A stretch of 64,000 nt of DNA, taken from positions 8,184,001-8,248,000 of the forward strand of contig NZ_JARUMJ010000001.1 of NCBI RefSeq assembly GCF_036898465.1, written 5' to 3'. Source of the stretch: Streptomyces sp. B21-105. GTDB lineage: Bacteria > Actinomycetota > Actinomycetes > Streptomycetales > Streptomycetaceae. The translations under genes and the position numbers were made by a program. Below the pieces are notes generated by a model. It was not told the origin of the DNA. It saw only the letters and a program-made list of their open reading frames with translations, and did no database searches. The stretch's first letter is position 1. Each line of letters starts with the position of its first letter. Positions 36,601 through 44,797 of the stretch are shown here, piece after piece.

Positions 36601-39600
36601 CGTCGGGTCCGGCGGTGACGGCGGCCATCGTCCCGGGGTCGCCGTCGGCGCGGTTCTCACCGCTCCCGCCGTCGGCGCGTCCGGCGGCCTCCAGGATCGC
36701 CGCCGCCCGCTCCGAGCTCAGCTCCAGCAGCGTCTCGGGGGCGAGGGCGCCGGCCGCGCAGAGGGCGACCAGCTCGCCGTAACTGTGCCCGGCCGCCATG
36801 TCGGGGCGCACCCCGGCCGCGGTGAGCACGGCGTGGGCGGCGAGACCCGCGAGGCCGAGGGCGGGCTGGGCCGCCCGGGTGTCGGTCAGCGCGGCCTGCT
36901 GCCGGGCGCGGCCCGCCTCGTCGAAGGCGGCCGGGGGGTACAGGGCGTCGGCGTGGACACGCCCGAGCTCCAGGTAGGGGCGCAGCTCGGGGAAGGCGAC
37001 GAACAGGTCGGCGAGCATGCCGGTGCGCTGACTGCCCTGCCCCGGGAAGAGGAAGGCGACCTTGCCCACACCGGCGACGGTGTCAGCGTCGTCGCCAGGG
37101 CGTTCGTCGTGCTCCTCGTCCCGGTCGGCCCGGTGGACGCCGCGCGCCGACGCGGTCCCGGCGGGGTCGGACGTCAGCCGCCGCAGCTTTCCCACCAGGT
37201 CGTCGACGTCCGTCGCCACGACCGCGAACCACGTCGGGTCCGTGCTCGCGTCCGCCCGCCGCGCCGCGCTCAGCGCGAGGTCCCGCAGTCGCCACGGCCG
37301 TCCCTCGGTCTGCGCGGCGGCGAGGAGTTCGGCCACGACACGGCGCGCGGCCTCCTCGTCACGGCCCCGGAAGACGAACAGCTCGGCCGGCCAGACGTCC
37401 AGTCCGCGCACCGGCGGCACGCCCTCGGCGTGAGCGGCCAGCACCACATGGAAGTTGGTGCCGCCGAAACCGAACGCGCTGACCCCGGCGAGGCGTTCGC
37501 GCGGCGGGGCCGCCCACGGGCGGGCCTCGGCGTGGAAGGCGAAGGGGCTGGCGGCCGCGTCCCAGGCCGGGTTGGGGGACTCGACGTGCAGCGTGGGCGG
37601 CCTGACGCCGGTGTGCAGCGACAGCAGTGTCTTGATCAGTCCGGCGAGTCCCGCGGCGCATTTGGTGTGCCCGATCTGCGACTTCACCGAGCCGAGCACG
37701 CAGCCGCCCGGTTTTGCCCCGGCCTCGTCGAACACCTCGGTGAGGATGCGTAGTTCGGTGCGGTCGCCGACCACCGTGCCGGTGCCGTGCGCCTCGACGA
37801 GCCCGACGTCGGCCGGGGAGACACCCGCGTTGCGGTAGGCGCGCTCCAGGGCCGAGCGCTGCCCCTCGGGCCGCGGCGCGGTCAGCCCGAGCGAACGTCC
37901 GTCGCTGGAGGAGCCGAGTCCCTTGATGACGCCGTAGATCCGGTCGCCGTCGCGTTCGGCGTCCGCGAGACGTTTGAGGACCACGCAGGCCACGCCCTCG
38001 CCGAGGGCGATGCCGTCCGCCGAGCCGTCGAAGGCGCGGGAGCGGCCGGTCGGGGACAGGGCGTGCACGGAGGAGAAGAGGACGTAGTCGTTGATGCCGT
38101 TGTGCAGGTCGGCGCCGCCGCACAGCACCACGTCGGAGGTCCCGCCGACCAGCTCCTTGCAGGCGACGTCCACGGCGGCCAGCGAGGAGGCGCAGGCCGC
38201 GTCGACGGTGTAGTTGGCGCCGCCGAGGTCCAGCCGGTTGGCGATCCGCCCGGAGATGACGTTGGCGAGCATGCCGGGGAAGGAGTCCTCGGTGAGCTGC
38301 GGCAGCTGACCGTCGAGGCCGGCCGGGACCTCGCCGTAGTAGGAGGGCAGCACCGCCCGCAGGGTGGCCGCGTTCGACAGGTCGCTGCCCGCCTCCGCGC
38401 CGAAGACCACGGAGGTGCGGGAGCGGTCGAACCGCCGCCCCCCGTCGCCGTATCCGGCGTCCTCCAGGGCGCGCCGGGCGGCTTCCAGGGACAGCAGCTG
38501 CACCGGCTCGACGCTGCCGAGGGAGGCCGGCGGGATGCCGTAGCGCAGCGGGTCGAAGGGGATGCGGGGCAGGAAACCGCCCCACTTGGACGGGGTGGAG
38601 GTGCCGTGGTGGACGGCCGGGTCCCAGCGGTCCGCCGGGACCTCGCCCACCGCGTCCACGCCTCCCACGACGTTCGCCCAGAAGGCGGCCAGGTCGGGCG
38701 CCTCGGGGAACATGCAGGCCATGCCGACGACGGCGACGTCGAGCGGGGCCGGAGCCGCCGCCTCGGCGGGCTCCTCCGGCAGGCCGAACTCGGCCGCGCG
38801 CCGGGCGAGATGACCGAGCGCGCCCGTCGTCACCGACGTGTGCAGCGCGGCGAGGGTGGTCGGGGCCGAGCGCAGCACCGCCACCTCCCCGGCCATGAAC
38901 ATCCCCTCGGCGAGCTGGCGTTCCTCGTCGACGGGGGTGAGGACACCTTCGGCGTCCCGGGTCACGCCCTTGCTGGCGACGCGCAGCCGGCCCACGTTGA
39001 GCCGTTCCAGCTCCTCCCAGACCTGCCGCTCCGGCACGCCCCCGGCGCGCAGCGCGGCCGCCCGGTCGCGGTAACCTGCCGCGAACGGGCTCGGCACACA
39101 CCGGGTGGCGTGACCCGGCGCCGACTCCAGGAGCGCGGTGCTCCCGGCGGCCATGACCTGCCGCTGGAAGAGCGGCCGGATCGCCCCGAGCGCCACCGCC
39201 TCCTCGGTGAGCAGGTACGCGGTGCCCATCAGCACGCCGACGGCCGCTCCGCGCGCGGTCAGCGGGACGGCGAGCGCGGCGACCATCGCCGCCGACCGCT
39301 CGTCGTGCACGCCGCCCGCGAAGAACACCTCGATGTCCGGTGCCTCACGGTCCGTCAAGAAGTCTTCGAGTACGGCCAGTTGGGCCTCCCAGAGCGGGAA
39401 GCTGGCGCGCGGTCCGACGTGCCCGCCGCACTCCGCGCCCTCGAAGACGAACCGGCGCGCCCCCGCCTCCAGGAACTGCCGCAGCAGTCCGGGGGACGGC
39501 ACGTGCAGGAAGGTGCGCACGCCGTCCCGTTCCAGCGCCTGTGCCTGGGAGGGCCGTCCGCCCGCGATGATCGCGTGCGTCGGCCGCAGCTCCCGTACGG

Positions 39601-40768
39601 CCTCCAGCTGGGCGGCGCGCACCTCCTCCGGCGCGAAGCCGAGGACGCCCACGCCCCAGGGCCGGCCGGCCGCCGCCTCCCGCGTCTCGGCGAGCATCGC
39701 CCGGGTCCGCTCGCCGTCCGCCAGCGCCAGCGCGAGGAACGGCAGGGCGCCGTCCGCCGCCACCGCCGCGGCGAACGCCGCGCCGTCGCTCACCCGGGTC
39801 ATGGGACCCTGCACGACCGGCAGCCGGGTGCCGAGCGCCCGGGCCATCGGCGAGCCCTCCCGCAGCGCCCGCCCGGCGGTGTCGTCGCGCAGGGAGTCCA
39901 GTACCGCGTCCCTGAGTGCGCGGACCGTCCGCCGTACGTCGACCCAGCGCTCGGCGAACCGGGCGGCGAGGAAGCCGTCCTGGCCCACCGGGAGCAGCTG
40001 GGTGCGCGGGTCCTGAGCGCCCAGCATCGAGGCGACCGCCTCGGCGGTGGCGTCCGGCGCGAGCCGTGGCGCGTCCGGGCCGCGCCGCAGCAGGACGCGG
40101 TGGCCGGCCAGGACGACGGTCTCCGAACCGTCCAGGGTGCGCAGCACCGCCGCGGCCGGCTCGGGCAGGGCCGACTCGGCGAGCAGCGCCAGCTGACTGT
40201 CCAGGACCACCCCGGCCGCCCCGCCGGCCACCGCGGCGGCCGCGGTGCGCGGGCCGATGCCGCCGCACGCCCAGACCGGCACACTCACCTCGGGCGCGGC
40301 GAGGAGCTGCTGGAGCAGGACGAAGGTGCTCAGTTCGCCGACCCGGCCTCCGCACTCGGCGCCCCGGGCGATCAGACCGTCCGCCCCGAGGCGTATCGCG
40401 TCCCGCGCGCCGGCCAGGTCGGCGACCTCCACCAGCACGTGGTGACGCCTCGTCAAAGTACTTATCTGCCAGGGGTGTTCGATGCCGTCGCCGACCGCAT
40501 CCGCGGTGAGGATCACGGTGTGCGGGCCGTCCTCCCGGGCCAGGTCGGCGGGGCCGAGCGCGCAGTGCGCGCCGACCCGGACGCCGAACCCGCCGGGGGA
40601 GGCCCGGCACAGACGGGCGAGGGCCTCCCGGGATCTTCGGTCACCCGGCCCGAGGTCCAGCACGCCCAGGCCGCCGGCGCGGCAGACCGCCAGGGCGAGC
40701 CCCGCGTCGGGCTCACCGAACGGGGTGATGCCGATGATCATGTCCTCGGAACGCACAGCGGACGTCAT
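33695..40768 (-). CDS. PUFA-synthase-like PKS: ER-ER-KS-AT-ACP-KR
   Basis: This protein of 2357 residues is the other half of the synthase. Residues ~1-650 hold two consecutive FMN-barrel (nitronate-monooxygenase/PfaD-like) domains. The first has GAECGGRVG, the second GAECGGHVG with the expected His. A ketosynthase (~678-1110) has VDAACASSLAA, EAHGTGT and IGHTKCAAG. An acyltransferase (~1236-1590) has GQGSQRTGM and GHSYGE. A single ACP (~1736-1809) has Ser in LSIDSIKR. A ketoreductase (~2085-2357) has GGARGI and VDYAAAND. ATG at 40768 follows GGAGA, and a TTG at 40783 is less likely. It is the first gene of the operon, with a promoter about 130 bases upstream. It lacks a thioesterase. Confidence 0.93.
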   Translation of the reverse strand: MTSAVRSEDMIIGITPFGEPDAGLALAVCRAGGLGVLDLGPGDRRSREALARLCRASPGGFGVRVGAHCALGPADLAREDGPHTVILTADAVGDGIEHPWQISTLTRRHHVLVEVADLAGARDAIRLGADGLIARGAECGGRVGELSTFVLLQQLLAAPEVSVPVWACGGIGPRTAAAAVAGGAAGVVLDSQLALLAESALPEPAAAVLRTLDGSETVVLAGHRVLLRRGPDAPRLAPDATAEAVASMLGAQDPRTQLLPVGQDGFLAARFAERWVDVRRTVRALRDAVLDSLRDDTAGRALREGSPMARALGTRLPVVQGPMTRVSDGAAFAAAVAADGALPFLALALADGERTRAMLAETREAAAGRPWGVGVLGFAPEEVRAAQLEAVRELRPTHAIIAGGRPSQAQALERDGVRTFLHVPSPGLLRQFLEAGARRFVFEGAECGGHVGPRASFPLWEAQLAVLEDFLTDREAPDIEVFFAGGVHDERSAAMVAALAVPLTARGAAVGVLMGTAYLLTEEAVALGAIRPLFQRQVMAAGSTALLESAPGHATRCVPSPFAAGYRDRAAALRAGGVPERQVWEELERLNVGRLRVASKGVTRDAEGVLTPVDEERQLAEGMFMAGEVAVLRSAPTTLAALHTSVTTGALGHLARRAAEFGLPEEPAEAAAPAPLDVAVVGMACMFPEAPDLAAFWANVVGGVDAVGEVPADRWDPAVHHGTSTPSKWGGFLPRIPFDPLRYGIPPASLGSVEPVQLLSLEAARRALEDAGYGDGGRRFDRSRTSVVFGAEAGSDLSNAATLRAVLPSYYGEVPAGLDGQLPQLTEDSFPGMLANVISGRIANRLDLGGANYTVDAACASSLAAVDVACKELVGGTSDVVLCGGADLHNGINDYVLFSSVHALSPTGRSRAFDGSADGIALGEGVACVVLKRLADAERDGDRIYGVIKGLGSSSDGRSLGLTAPRPEGQRSALERAYRNAGVSPADVGLVEAHGTGTVVGDRTELRILTEVFDEAGAKPGGCVLGSVKSQIGHTKCAAGLAGLIKTLLSLHTGVRPPTLHVESPNPAWDAAASPFAFHAEARPWAAPPRERLAGVSAFGFGGTNFHVVLAAHAEGVPPVRGLDVWPAELFVFRGRDEEAARRVVAELLAAAQTEGRPWRLRDLALSAARRADASTDPTWFAVVATDVDDLVGKLRRLTSDPAGTASARGVHRADRDEEHDERPGDDADTVAGVGKVAFLFPGQGSQRTGMLADLFVAFPELRPYLELGRVHADALYPPAAFDEAGRARQQAALTDTRAAQPALGLAGLAAHAVLTAAGVRPDMAAGHSYGELVALCAAGALAPETLLELSSERAAAILEAAGRADGGSGENRADGDPGTMAAVTAGPDEVSETLKARSAPGSVVVANRNSPRQTVISGPTDAVAEAVRLLREAGLGAQRIPVACAFHSPLVAGAADRFAGALAERPVHAPEFPVWSNRTAAPYPADADAVRAGLAAQIGAPVAFAEQIEAMYAAGARVFVEAGPGSVLTRLVGQILGDRPHRTMACEPRPGSGLAGWLDALAALAVAGLPVRAGWLLRGRDAVDAVRTPVPKRPGWTVDGQLVRTAAGALLPGALAPARRVADTLETTVTTNPPPGVPSDRDALISEFLRTSREMIAAQRDVLLTYFGATPGAAIAAPVVVPHPQPNRTPAELTAPQRATPGTMASGALAAETGAADPGAAARAVTPVGGPPDVQQVVLEIISERTGYPVDMIEPDLDLEADLSIDSIKRAEIAGELARRLGAGAGADLTAMDDTELEELAKARTAAAVTDWLTARLGGGAPADEATPVSSPSPVSSATSTPTTPTAPAAPEAPDAGEVGAEAPRRHVLRPVLLDAAVAQAPADPSAVFSGTRWTVLGDAPEVTPEVAARLASHGADVTVRGRDHVLSPDDGTVDGVLYLGALTGADDGTPVLPDAFPVLKAALAGGPRWLLAVRRSDGDTPDARTAGLRGLFRSVARECPDTLARVVDLTDVSASAVADAVVAEAVAADRTPVVLRTTAGRHGFELVETPLGALGSTGAGPAGDGVAEVAALGLDRDSVVLLAGGARGITAQFAVALAGAARCRLELLGRTPAPDGPEDADTAAAHTPAALRAALAARGGLKPAEINRAAELLLAQREITATLAELDALGSRARYRTVDFREPDAVRQAVKEIHAEHGRLDGVVHAAGVIEDRLIGEKSAESFQRVFGTKATGAHALLSALEELSSAPAFTVLFGSVSAVLGNRGQVDYAAANDALETLGAAFAARTGRRAVTVHWGPWAPAAGHAGMVGAELAREYARRGIRLIDPEEGTAALLRELAWGEESATAVVYTASGW

Positions 40769-40895
40769 GATTCTCCGAATCAAGGTGAGACTGCACGGTG
40801 GGGGGTTCGGGACAGCAAAGGCGGCTCACCGGGTTCCAGCGGGCAGAGGTTCACCGCGGAACGCCGTTCTACAGCGCGTGCTCGAAACGCGTTGA

Positions 40896-40925
40896 AAGGT
40901 AGTGCTCTTATTACTCACTGGTCAA
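40896..40925 (-). promoter_or_regulatory. Promoter of the PKS operon
   Basis: On the minus strand, TTGACC (40920-40925) is 18 bases from TACCTT (40896-40901). Transcription would start near 40889, leaving a leader of about 120 bases. The surroundings are less GC-rich than the coding DNA. Confidence 0.5.
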
Positions 40926-41609
40926 CGTTCGGACGATCGACCGGTATTCGGCCGCAACGATTCGGTCAGTCGCACGCACGGGGCGGGGTGCAGGAATGCG
41001 GATGAACCCCTTCTGCCGCCACCCGCGACCGCTGGCCGCGGGTGTGGTCCAAGTGTCAACTAGTATGGGAAATAGGCCCCTTGGGGCCGCAAGTCCGACA
41101 TCGGGACGTCGGTTTCCGGCATCGTCCGCATGGCGGGTCACGATCCGTGTGTCGGCCCCTGAGCGGCGGGGAAGGCTTCGTGGTCATGACCACGCCCGCC
41201 CCCTCTCCGGTCGTGGATGTCCTGGAACAGCTCTTCGCGGACACCGCTCGCGGACGATCGGACACCGCTCGCGGGCGATCGGGCGGCGATGTCCGGGGGC
41301 GTCGTCCGGGCGGCCGGACGGCGGCACCCCTGGGGCCGACGGCGGTGCGGGCCGTCGGAGTCGCGTGCACTCCACGGTGAGATGGGTCTTGACGTGGGCC
41401 GGGCGGCTGCCAAGACTGGGCTGACTCCGCAGTCGAGCCGGTCCTCGGGAGGTCGTCGTCCGGCTTGGCTGCGTGGTCCCGGCGCGCGAGCCGGTGTAAC
41501 CCCGGGGATCGGCAGCCGGGGGAGGTCTCGTCCGCCGTCCGGGTCCGTGACGCGGGCGTCCGGAGTGTTGACCGCCGGACTGTTGCGACAATCAGCCCAT
41601 AGTGCGCGT
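40926..41609. other. Long noncoding stretch between PKS operon and serine-hydrolase gene
   Basis: No convincing gene was found on either strand. It holds the AT-richer upstream side of the PKS promoter and a 21-base tandem duplication at 41240-41260/41261-41281 (20 of 21 identical). A short open frame near 41187 begins VVDVLEQLFADTARG but degenerates into Arg-rich sequence. Confidence 0.5.
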
Positions 41610-42818
41610 ATGACGCGTTCCCGTACGGCGCTGCTGTGCGCCGCCGCCCTCCTCGCCTCGACCCTGCAGACCGCGGTCGCCACCGCCCTCCCCGAACGCC
41701 ACGACCGCGCCCACGACCGCGCCTGCGCCGCCACTCGCGACCCGCGGGGCCAGGCGCGCGCGGTCCTCGACATCGTCCGCAAGGCGAAGCAGGAGCTCGA
41801 CCTCGAGGCCGCCCTCGTCAAGGTCACGGTCGGCGGCCGTGAACTCGTCACGACCGCCGTCGGCGAGTCCATGACGGGCGTCCCCGCCACCCCTGCCATG
41901 CACTTCCGGACCGGCTCGGTCGGCATCGCCTTCATGGGCACCGTGCTGCTTCAGCTCGTCGAGGAGGGCCGGGCGGACCTCGACGACCCGGTCTCCAGAT
42001 GGCTGCCACGTCTGCCGCACGGCGACGAGATCACCCTGCGCATGCTCGGCGACTCCACCTCGGGCCTGCACGACTACGTCACCGACCCGGCCTTCCTCGA
42101 GAAGCTCTACGCCGACCCCTGGCAGCACTGGACCCCCGAGGAGGTCGTCGGGTTCTCCCTGAGCCGCCCCCTGTGGTACGCGCCGGGCACCAACTGGAGC
42201 TACTCGCACGCCAACTTCGTCCTCCTCGGCCGCGCCCTGGAGAAGATCTCCGGCACCCCGCTCGACCGCCTGCTGCGGCAACGCGTCTACCGGCCGCTCG
42301 GCCTGCGCAACACCCGCAGCAACGACACCGCGGTCATCCCGCAGCCCGTGCTGCACGCCTACGACGACGAGCGCGGCACCTACGAGGAGTCCACCTACTG
42401 GAACCCGTCCTGGACCACCGCCCCCGGCGCCGTCCTCACCCAGGACATCTGTGACCTCGCTCGCTCCGGACAGGCCGTCGGCTCGGGTGAGCTGCTCTCG
42501 CGGCAGTCCTTCCGCACCCAGCTGAACCCGGGCACGGTCGGCCTCGGCCACCCGACCGCCACCTGCCCGGCGACGGTCTGCCTGCCCATGACCGAGGACT
42601 TCCACTTCGGCCTCGGCGTCGTCGTCAAGAACGGCTGGGTGGTCCAGAACCCGTCCTTCTTCGGCTACGCGGCCGTGATGGCGTACGAACCGCACAAGCG
42701 GCTGTCCATCGCCGTGTCCACGACAGTGGGCCGCAACGCCCCCGGCGGCAACAACTCCCAGACGATCACCGAACGGATCGCGAAACTCCTGGACCCGCAA
42801 CACCCCCTCGGCACCTGA
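41610..42818 (+). CDS. Secreted beta-lactamase-fold protein lacking catalytic motifs
   Basis: This 402-residue protein has a signal peptide (about residues 1-25, RTALLCAAALLASTLQTAVATA). The domain follows the serine beta-lactamase/class C-like family through FRTGSV..., LLQLVEEGRADLDDPVSRWLP, LYADPWQHWTPEEVV and YSHANFVLLGRALEKISG. The usual SxxK is SVGI, so the general-base Lys is absent. YxN is YSH, and the final HxG region reads PSFFGYAAVM. It may therefore be a binding protein or use an altered mechanism. I recall related actinobacterial proteins with the same loss. ATG at 41610. Stand-alone gene. Confidence 0.88.
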   Translation: MTRSRTALLCAAALLASTLQTAVATALPERHDRAHDRACAATRDPRGQARAVLDIVRKAKQELDLEAALVKVTVGGRELVTTAVGESMTGVPATPAMHFRTGSVGIAFMGTVLLQLVEEGRADLDDPVSRWLPRLPHGDEITLRMLGDSTSGLHDYVTDPAFLEKLYADPWQHWTPEEVVGFSLSRPLWYAPGTNWSYSHANFVLLGRALEKISGTPLDRLLRQRVYRPLGLRNTRSNDTAVIPQPVLHAYDDERGTYEESTYWNPSWTTAPGAVLTQDICDLARSGQAVGSGELLSRQSFRTQLNPGTVGLGHPTATCPATVCLPMTEDFHFGLGVVVKNGWVVQNPSFFGYAAVMAYEPHKRLSIAVSTTVGRNAPGGNNSQTITERIAKLLDPQHPLGT

Positions 42819-42881
42819 CCACCCGGCTCGAGCGGGCCGGAGCCCCGCCCTCCTCCACCTGGACGGGGCCCCCGGACCGCG

Positions 42882-43238
42882 TCACGAGAACGTGTGGACC
42901 AGCTGGATCTCGCCCACGATATGCGCGTTGAACTCGGCCAACTCCTCTGCCGGAACCCAAAGTTCGAGAATCGTCAGGCCGCCGGCCCGCTGCACCGGAT
43001 ACCTGCGCAGGAACTCCGTGTCGACCTCGAACCGGGTGACGTGCCCGGCGCCGTCGTGCTTGACGTTCCAGTCCCGGGCGATCCTGATCGCATAGTCCTC
43101 GTTGAGCACCGGATAGAAGATCGGCTGCTCCGGGAGCCGGGGCGGCCAGGCGCGCCACTCGAGCTCACGCACCAGCTCCAGTTCCCGGGGGCCGGTGGGA
43201 CGCCAAAGGGTCGTGGTGTCTCGGTGCTTCCTGGTCAC
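42882..43238 (-). CDS. Conserved hypothetical protein (ADP-ribosylation/crystallin-J1 annotation family)
   Basis: This 118-residue cytosolic protein has the pattern TLWRPTGPRELELVRELEWRAWPPRLPEQPIFYPVLN (landmark at 43080-43200), with RDWNVK and VPAEELAEFN further on. Streptomyces homologues, from memory, are commonly labelled ADP-ribosylation/crystallin J1 without experimental support. GTG at 43238 begins VTRKHRD; a longer upstream frame exists but looks noncoding. There is no strong ribosome site. It stands alone between the hydrolase and TetR genes. Confidence 0.8.
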   Translation of the reverse strand: MTRKHRDTTTLWRPTGPRELELVRELEWRAWPPRLPEQPIFYPVLNEDYAIRIARDWNVKHDGAGHVTRFEVDTEFLRRYPVQRAGGLTILELWVPAEELAEFNAHIVGEIQLVHTFS

Positions 43239-43401
43239 GGGAATCGCTTCGCTTCCTGGTGCGGCGACCGCCGGTGCGGTCTGCTGACGCCCGACGGTAT
43301 CCGCCGTCGCGCCACGCAGGCCGGCGACTTCGCCCGCTGTCGGCGCGGGACCGCCCGGCACCGGCCACGCGTGCCTGCGCCGCGCCCCGCCCCCGCCGCC
43401 C

Positions 43402-44052
43402 TCACGCCCCGTCGTGCCGTGTCGTGATCTCTGTGAGGTAGGAGCGCAGCATCGTCTTCGCCTCGTCGAGCAGGAGCGCGTCCCCTTCCGGGGCGCGGCG
43501 GAACGCCTCCTGGGCGAGGGCGTCGGCGGCGAGAATCGCGGCGTGGCCCGCCCTGGCCAGTGCCTCGTCGTCGCCGGCCACGCCCAGGGCGCGCAGGACC
43601 CGGCGGATCCCGTCGGCCATCCGCCCCTTGTGCTCGCGGTCGGCGGCCCGGGTCCGCTCGGTCAGCCCGCTGCCGAACCACAGGGCGCGGAAGCCGTGTT
43701 CGGTCCGGTACACCTCGGCGTACGTGTCGATCAGGACGCCCACCGGATCGTCCCACCGCTCCTGTGCCGCGGCCAGGACCAGATCGTCCATGACGCCTTC
43801 CAGGCGGGCGAAGTACCCCGTGGCGAGGGCGTCGATGATCGCGTTCCGGTCGGGGAGGTACTGGTACAGCGAGCCGACCGACACCTTCGCCTCGGCCGCG
43901 ACCCGGGTCGTGGTGAGCGCCTCGACGCCCTCGTCCACCAGGATGCGCTCGGCGGCCTCCAGCATCAGCGCCAGACGTGCCCTGCTGCGCGCCTGCCGGG
44001 GAGTGCGGCGCAGGGGAGTGCCGCCGTCGGGACCCACGGTCGCCTGGACCAA
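43402..44052 (-). CDS. TetR-family transcriptional regulator, TTG start
   Basis: This 216-residue TetR regulator has an HTH at about residues 28-70 (ILVDEGVEALTTTRVAAEAKVSVGSLYQYLPDRNAII) and an all-helical C-terminal domain. The start is taken as TTG at 44052 because GGAGG lies seven bases upstream; GTG at 44037 lacks such a site. It is divergent from the aldolase/kinase pair, and the 58-base gap contains an inverted repeat over the -35 region of that operon, so it is the likely repressor. Confidence 0.91.
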   Translation of the reverse strand: MVQATVGPDGGTPLRRTPRQARSRARLALMLEAAERILVDEGVEALTTTRVAAEAKVSVGSLYQYLPDRNAIIDALATGYFARLEGVMDDLVLAAAQERWDDPVGVLIDTYAEVYRTEHGFRALWFGSGLTERTRAADREHKGRMADGIRRVLRALGVAGDDEALARAGHAAILAADALAQEAFRRAPEGDALLLDEAKTMLRSYLTEITTRHDGA

Positions 44053-44071
44053 GGAACTGCCTCCAAATCTG

Positions 44072-44103
44072 AACGTGACTTTGTTTCACGTTTACGCTAC
44101 CTT
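44072..44103 (+). promoter_or_regulatory. Leaderless promoter and TetR operator AACGTGA-N7-TCACGTT
   Basis: Inverted repeat arms at 44072-44078 and 44086-44092. GTGACT (44075-44080) as -35, 17-base spacer, TACCTT (44098-44103) as -10, then seven bases to ATG 44111. The operator covers the -35, which fits repression of a leaderless transcript. Confidence 0.6.
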
Positions 44104-44110
44104 CGCGCCC

Positions 44111-44797
44111 ATGACCGCCTCAAGCGCGACGCCGGACCGGGAGCGGACCGCCGTCGCGGACGCCTGCCGGCGTCTGGGGGCCGAAGGCCTCCTCATCGGC
44201 ACGGCAGGAAACGTGAGCGTACGCGTCGAGGACCGGGTCGCCATCACCGCGACCGGCGCCGTCCTCGCCGACCTCACCCCGGACCAGGTGACCGTGGTCG
44301 ACCTGGACGGCAAGGTCGTGACCGGCGACCTGCAGCCGACCTCGGAGCTGGAACTGCACCTCGGCGTCTACCGCCGCTACGGAGCCGGCGCGGTCGTCCA
44401 CACGCACGCCCCGATGGCCACCGCCGTCTCCTGCGTGCTCGACGAACTGCCGTGCATCCACTACCAGTTGCTCGCACTCGGCGGCACGGTCCGGGTCGCG
44501 CCGTACGCCACGTTCGGCACGCCCGAACTCGCCGAGTCCGTACTCGCCGCGCTGGACGGCCGCAGCGCCGCGCTGATGGCCAACCACGGCGCGCTCACCC
44601 ACGCCCCGACCCTCGACAAGGCGGTCGAGAACGCCCTGCTCCTCGAATGGGCCTGCGGCGTCTACCAGCGGGCGGCCGCCATGGGCCGGCCGCGCGCCCT
44701 CGACGAACAGCAGCAGCTCGCGGTCGTCGAGGCCGCGATCGCCCGGAACTACGGCGCCACCCAACCCGTTCCACCCGCGCAGGAGGAAGTCCGATGA
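44111..44797 (+). CDS. Class II aldolase/adducin family protein (FucA-like)
   Basis: This 228-residue zinc-dependent aldolase has the family core GLLIGTAGNVSVR, the metal ligands in VVHTHAPMATAVS (His-x-His) and a later His in LMANHGALTHAP, with Glu in TSELELHLGVYRR as catalytic candidate. It would split a sugar 1-phosphate such as fuculose- or ribulose-type to DHAP and an aldehyde. The stop overlaps the PfkB kinase start, so the pair would phosphorylate and cleave a ketose. No signal or membrane segment. Confidence 0.92.
   Translation: MTASSATPDRERTAVADACRRLGAEGLLIGTAGNVSVRVEDRVAITATGAVLADLTPDQVTVVDLDGKVVTGDLQPTSELELHLGVYRRYGAGAVVHTHAPMATAVSCVLDELPCIHYQLLALGGTVRVAPYATFGTPELAESVLAALDGRSAALMANHGALTHAPTLDKAVENALLLEWACGVYQRAAAMGRPRALDEQQQLAVVEAAIARNYGATQPVPPAQEEVR

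Noticed and set aside
28884..41005. Several long plus-strand open frames opposite the PKS genes
   Set aside because: They are antisense to conserved KS, AT, DH, ACP and KR domains and are Arg/Gly/His-rich, as expected for mirror frames in very GC-rich DNA.
41187..41380. Short plus-strand gene beginning near VVDVLEQLFADTARG
   Set aside because: It contains the 21-base duplication and then Arg-rich sequence with no family resemblance; no follow-up domain.
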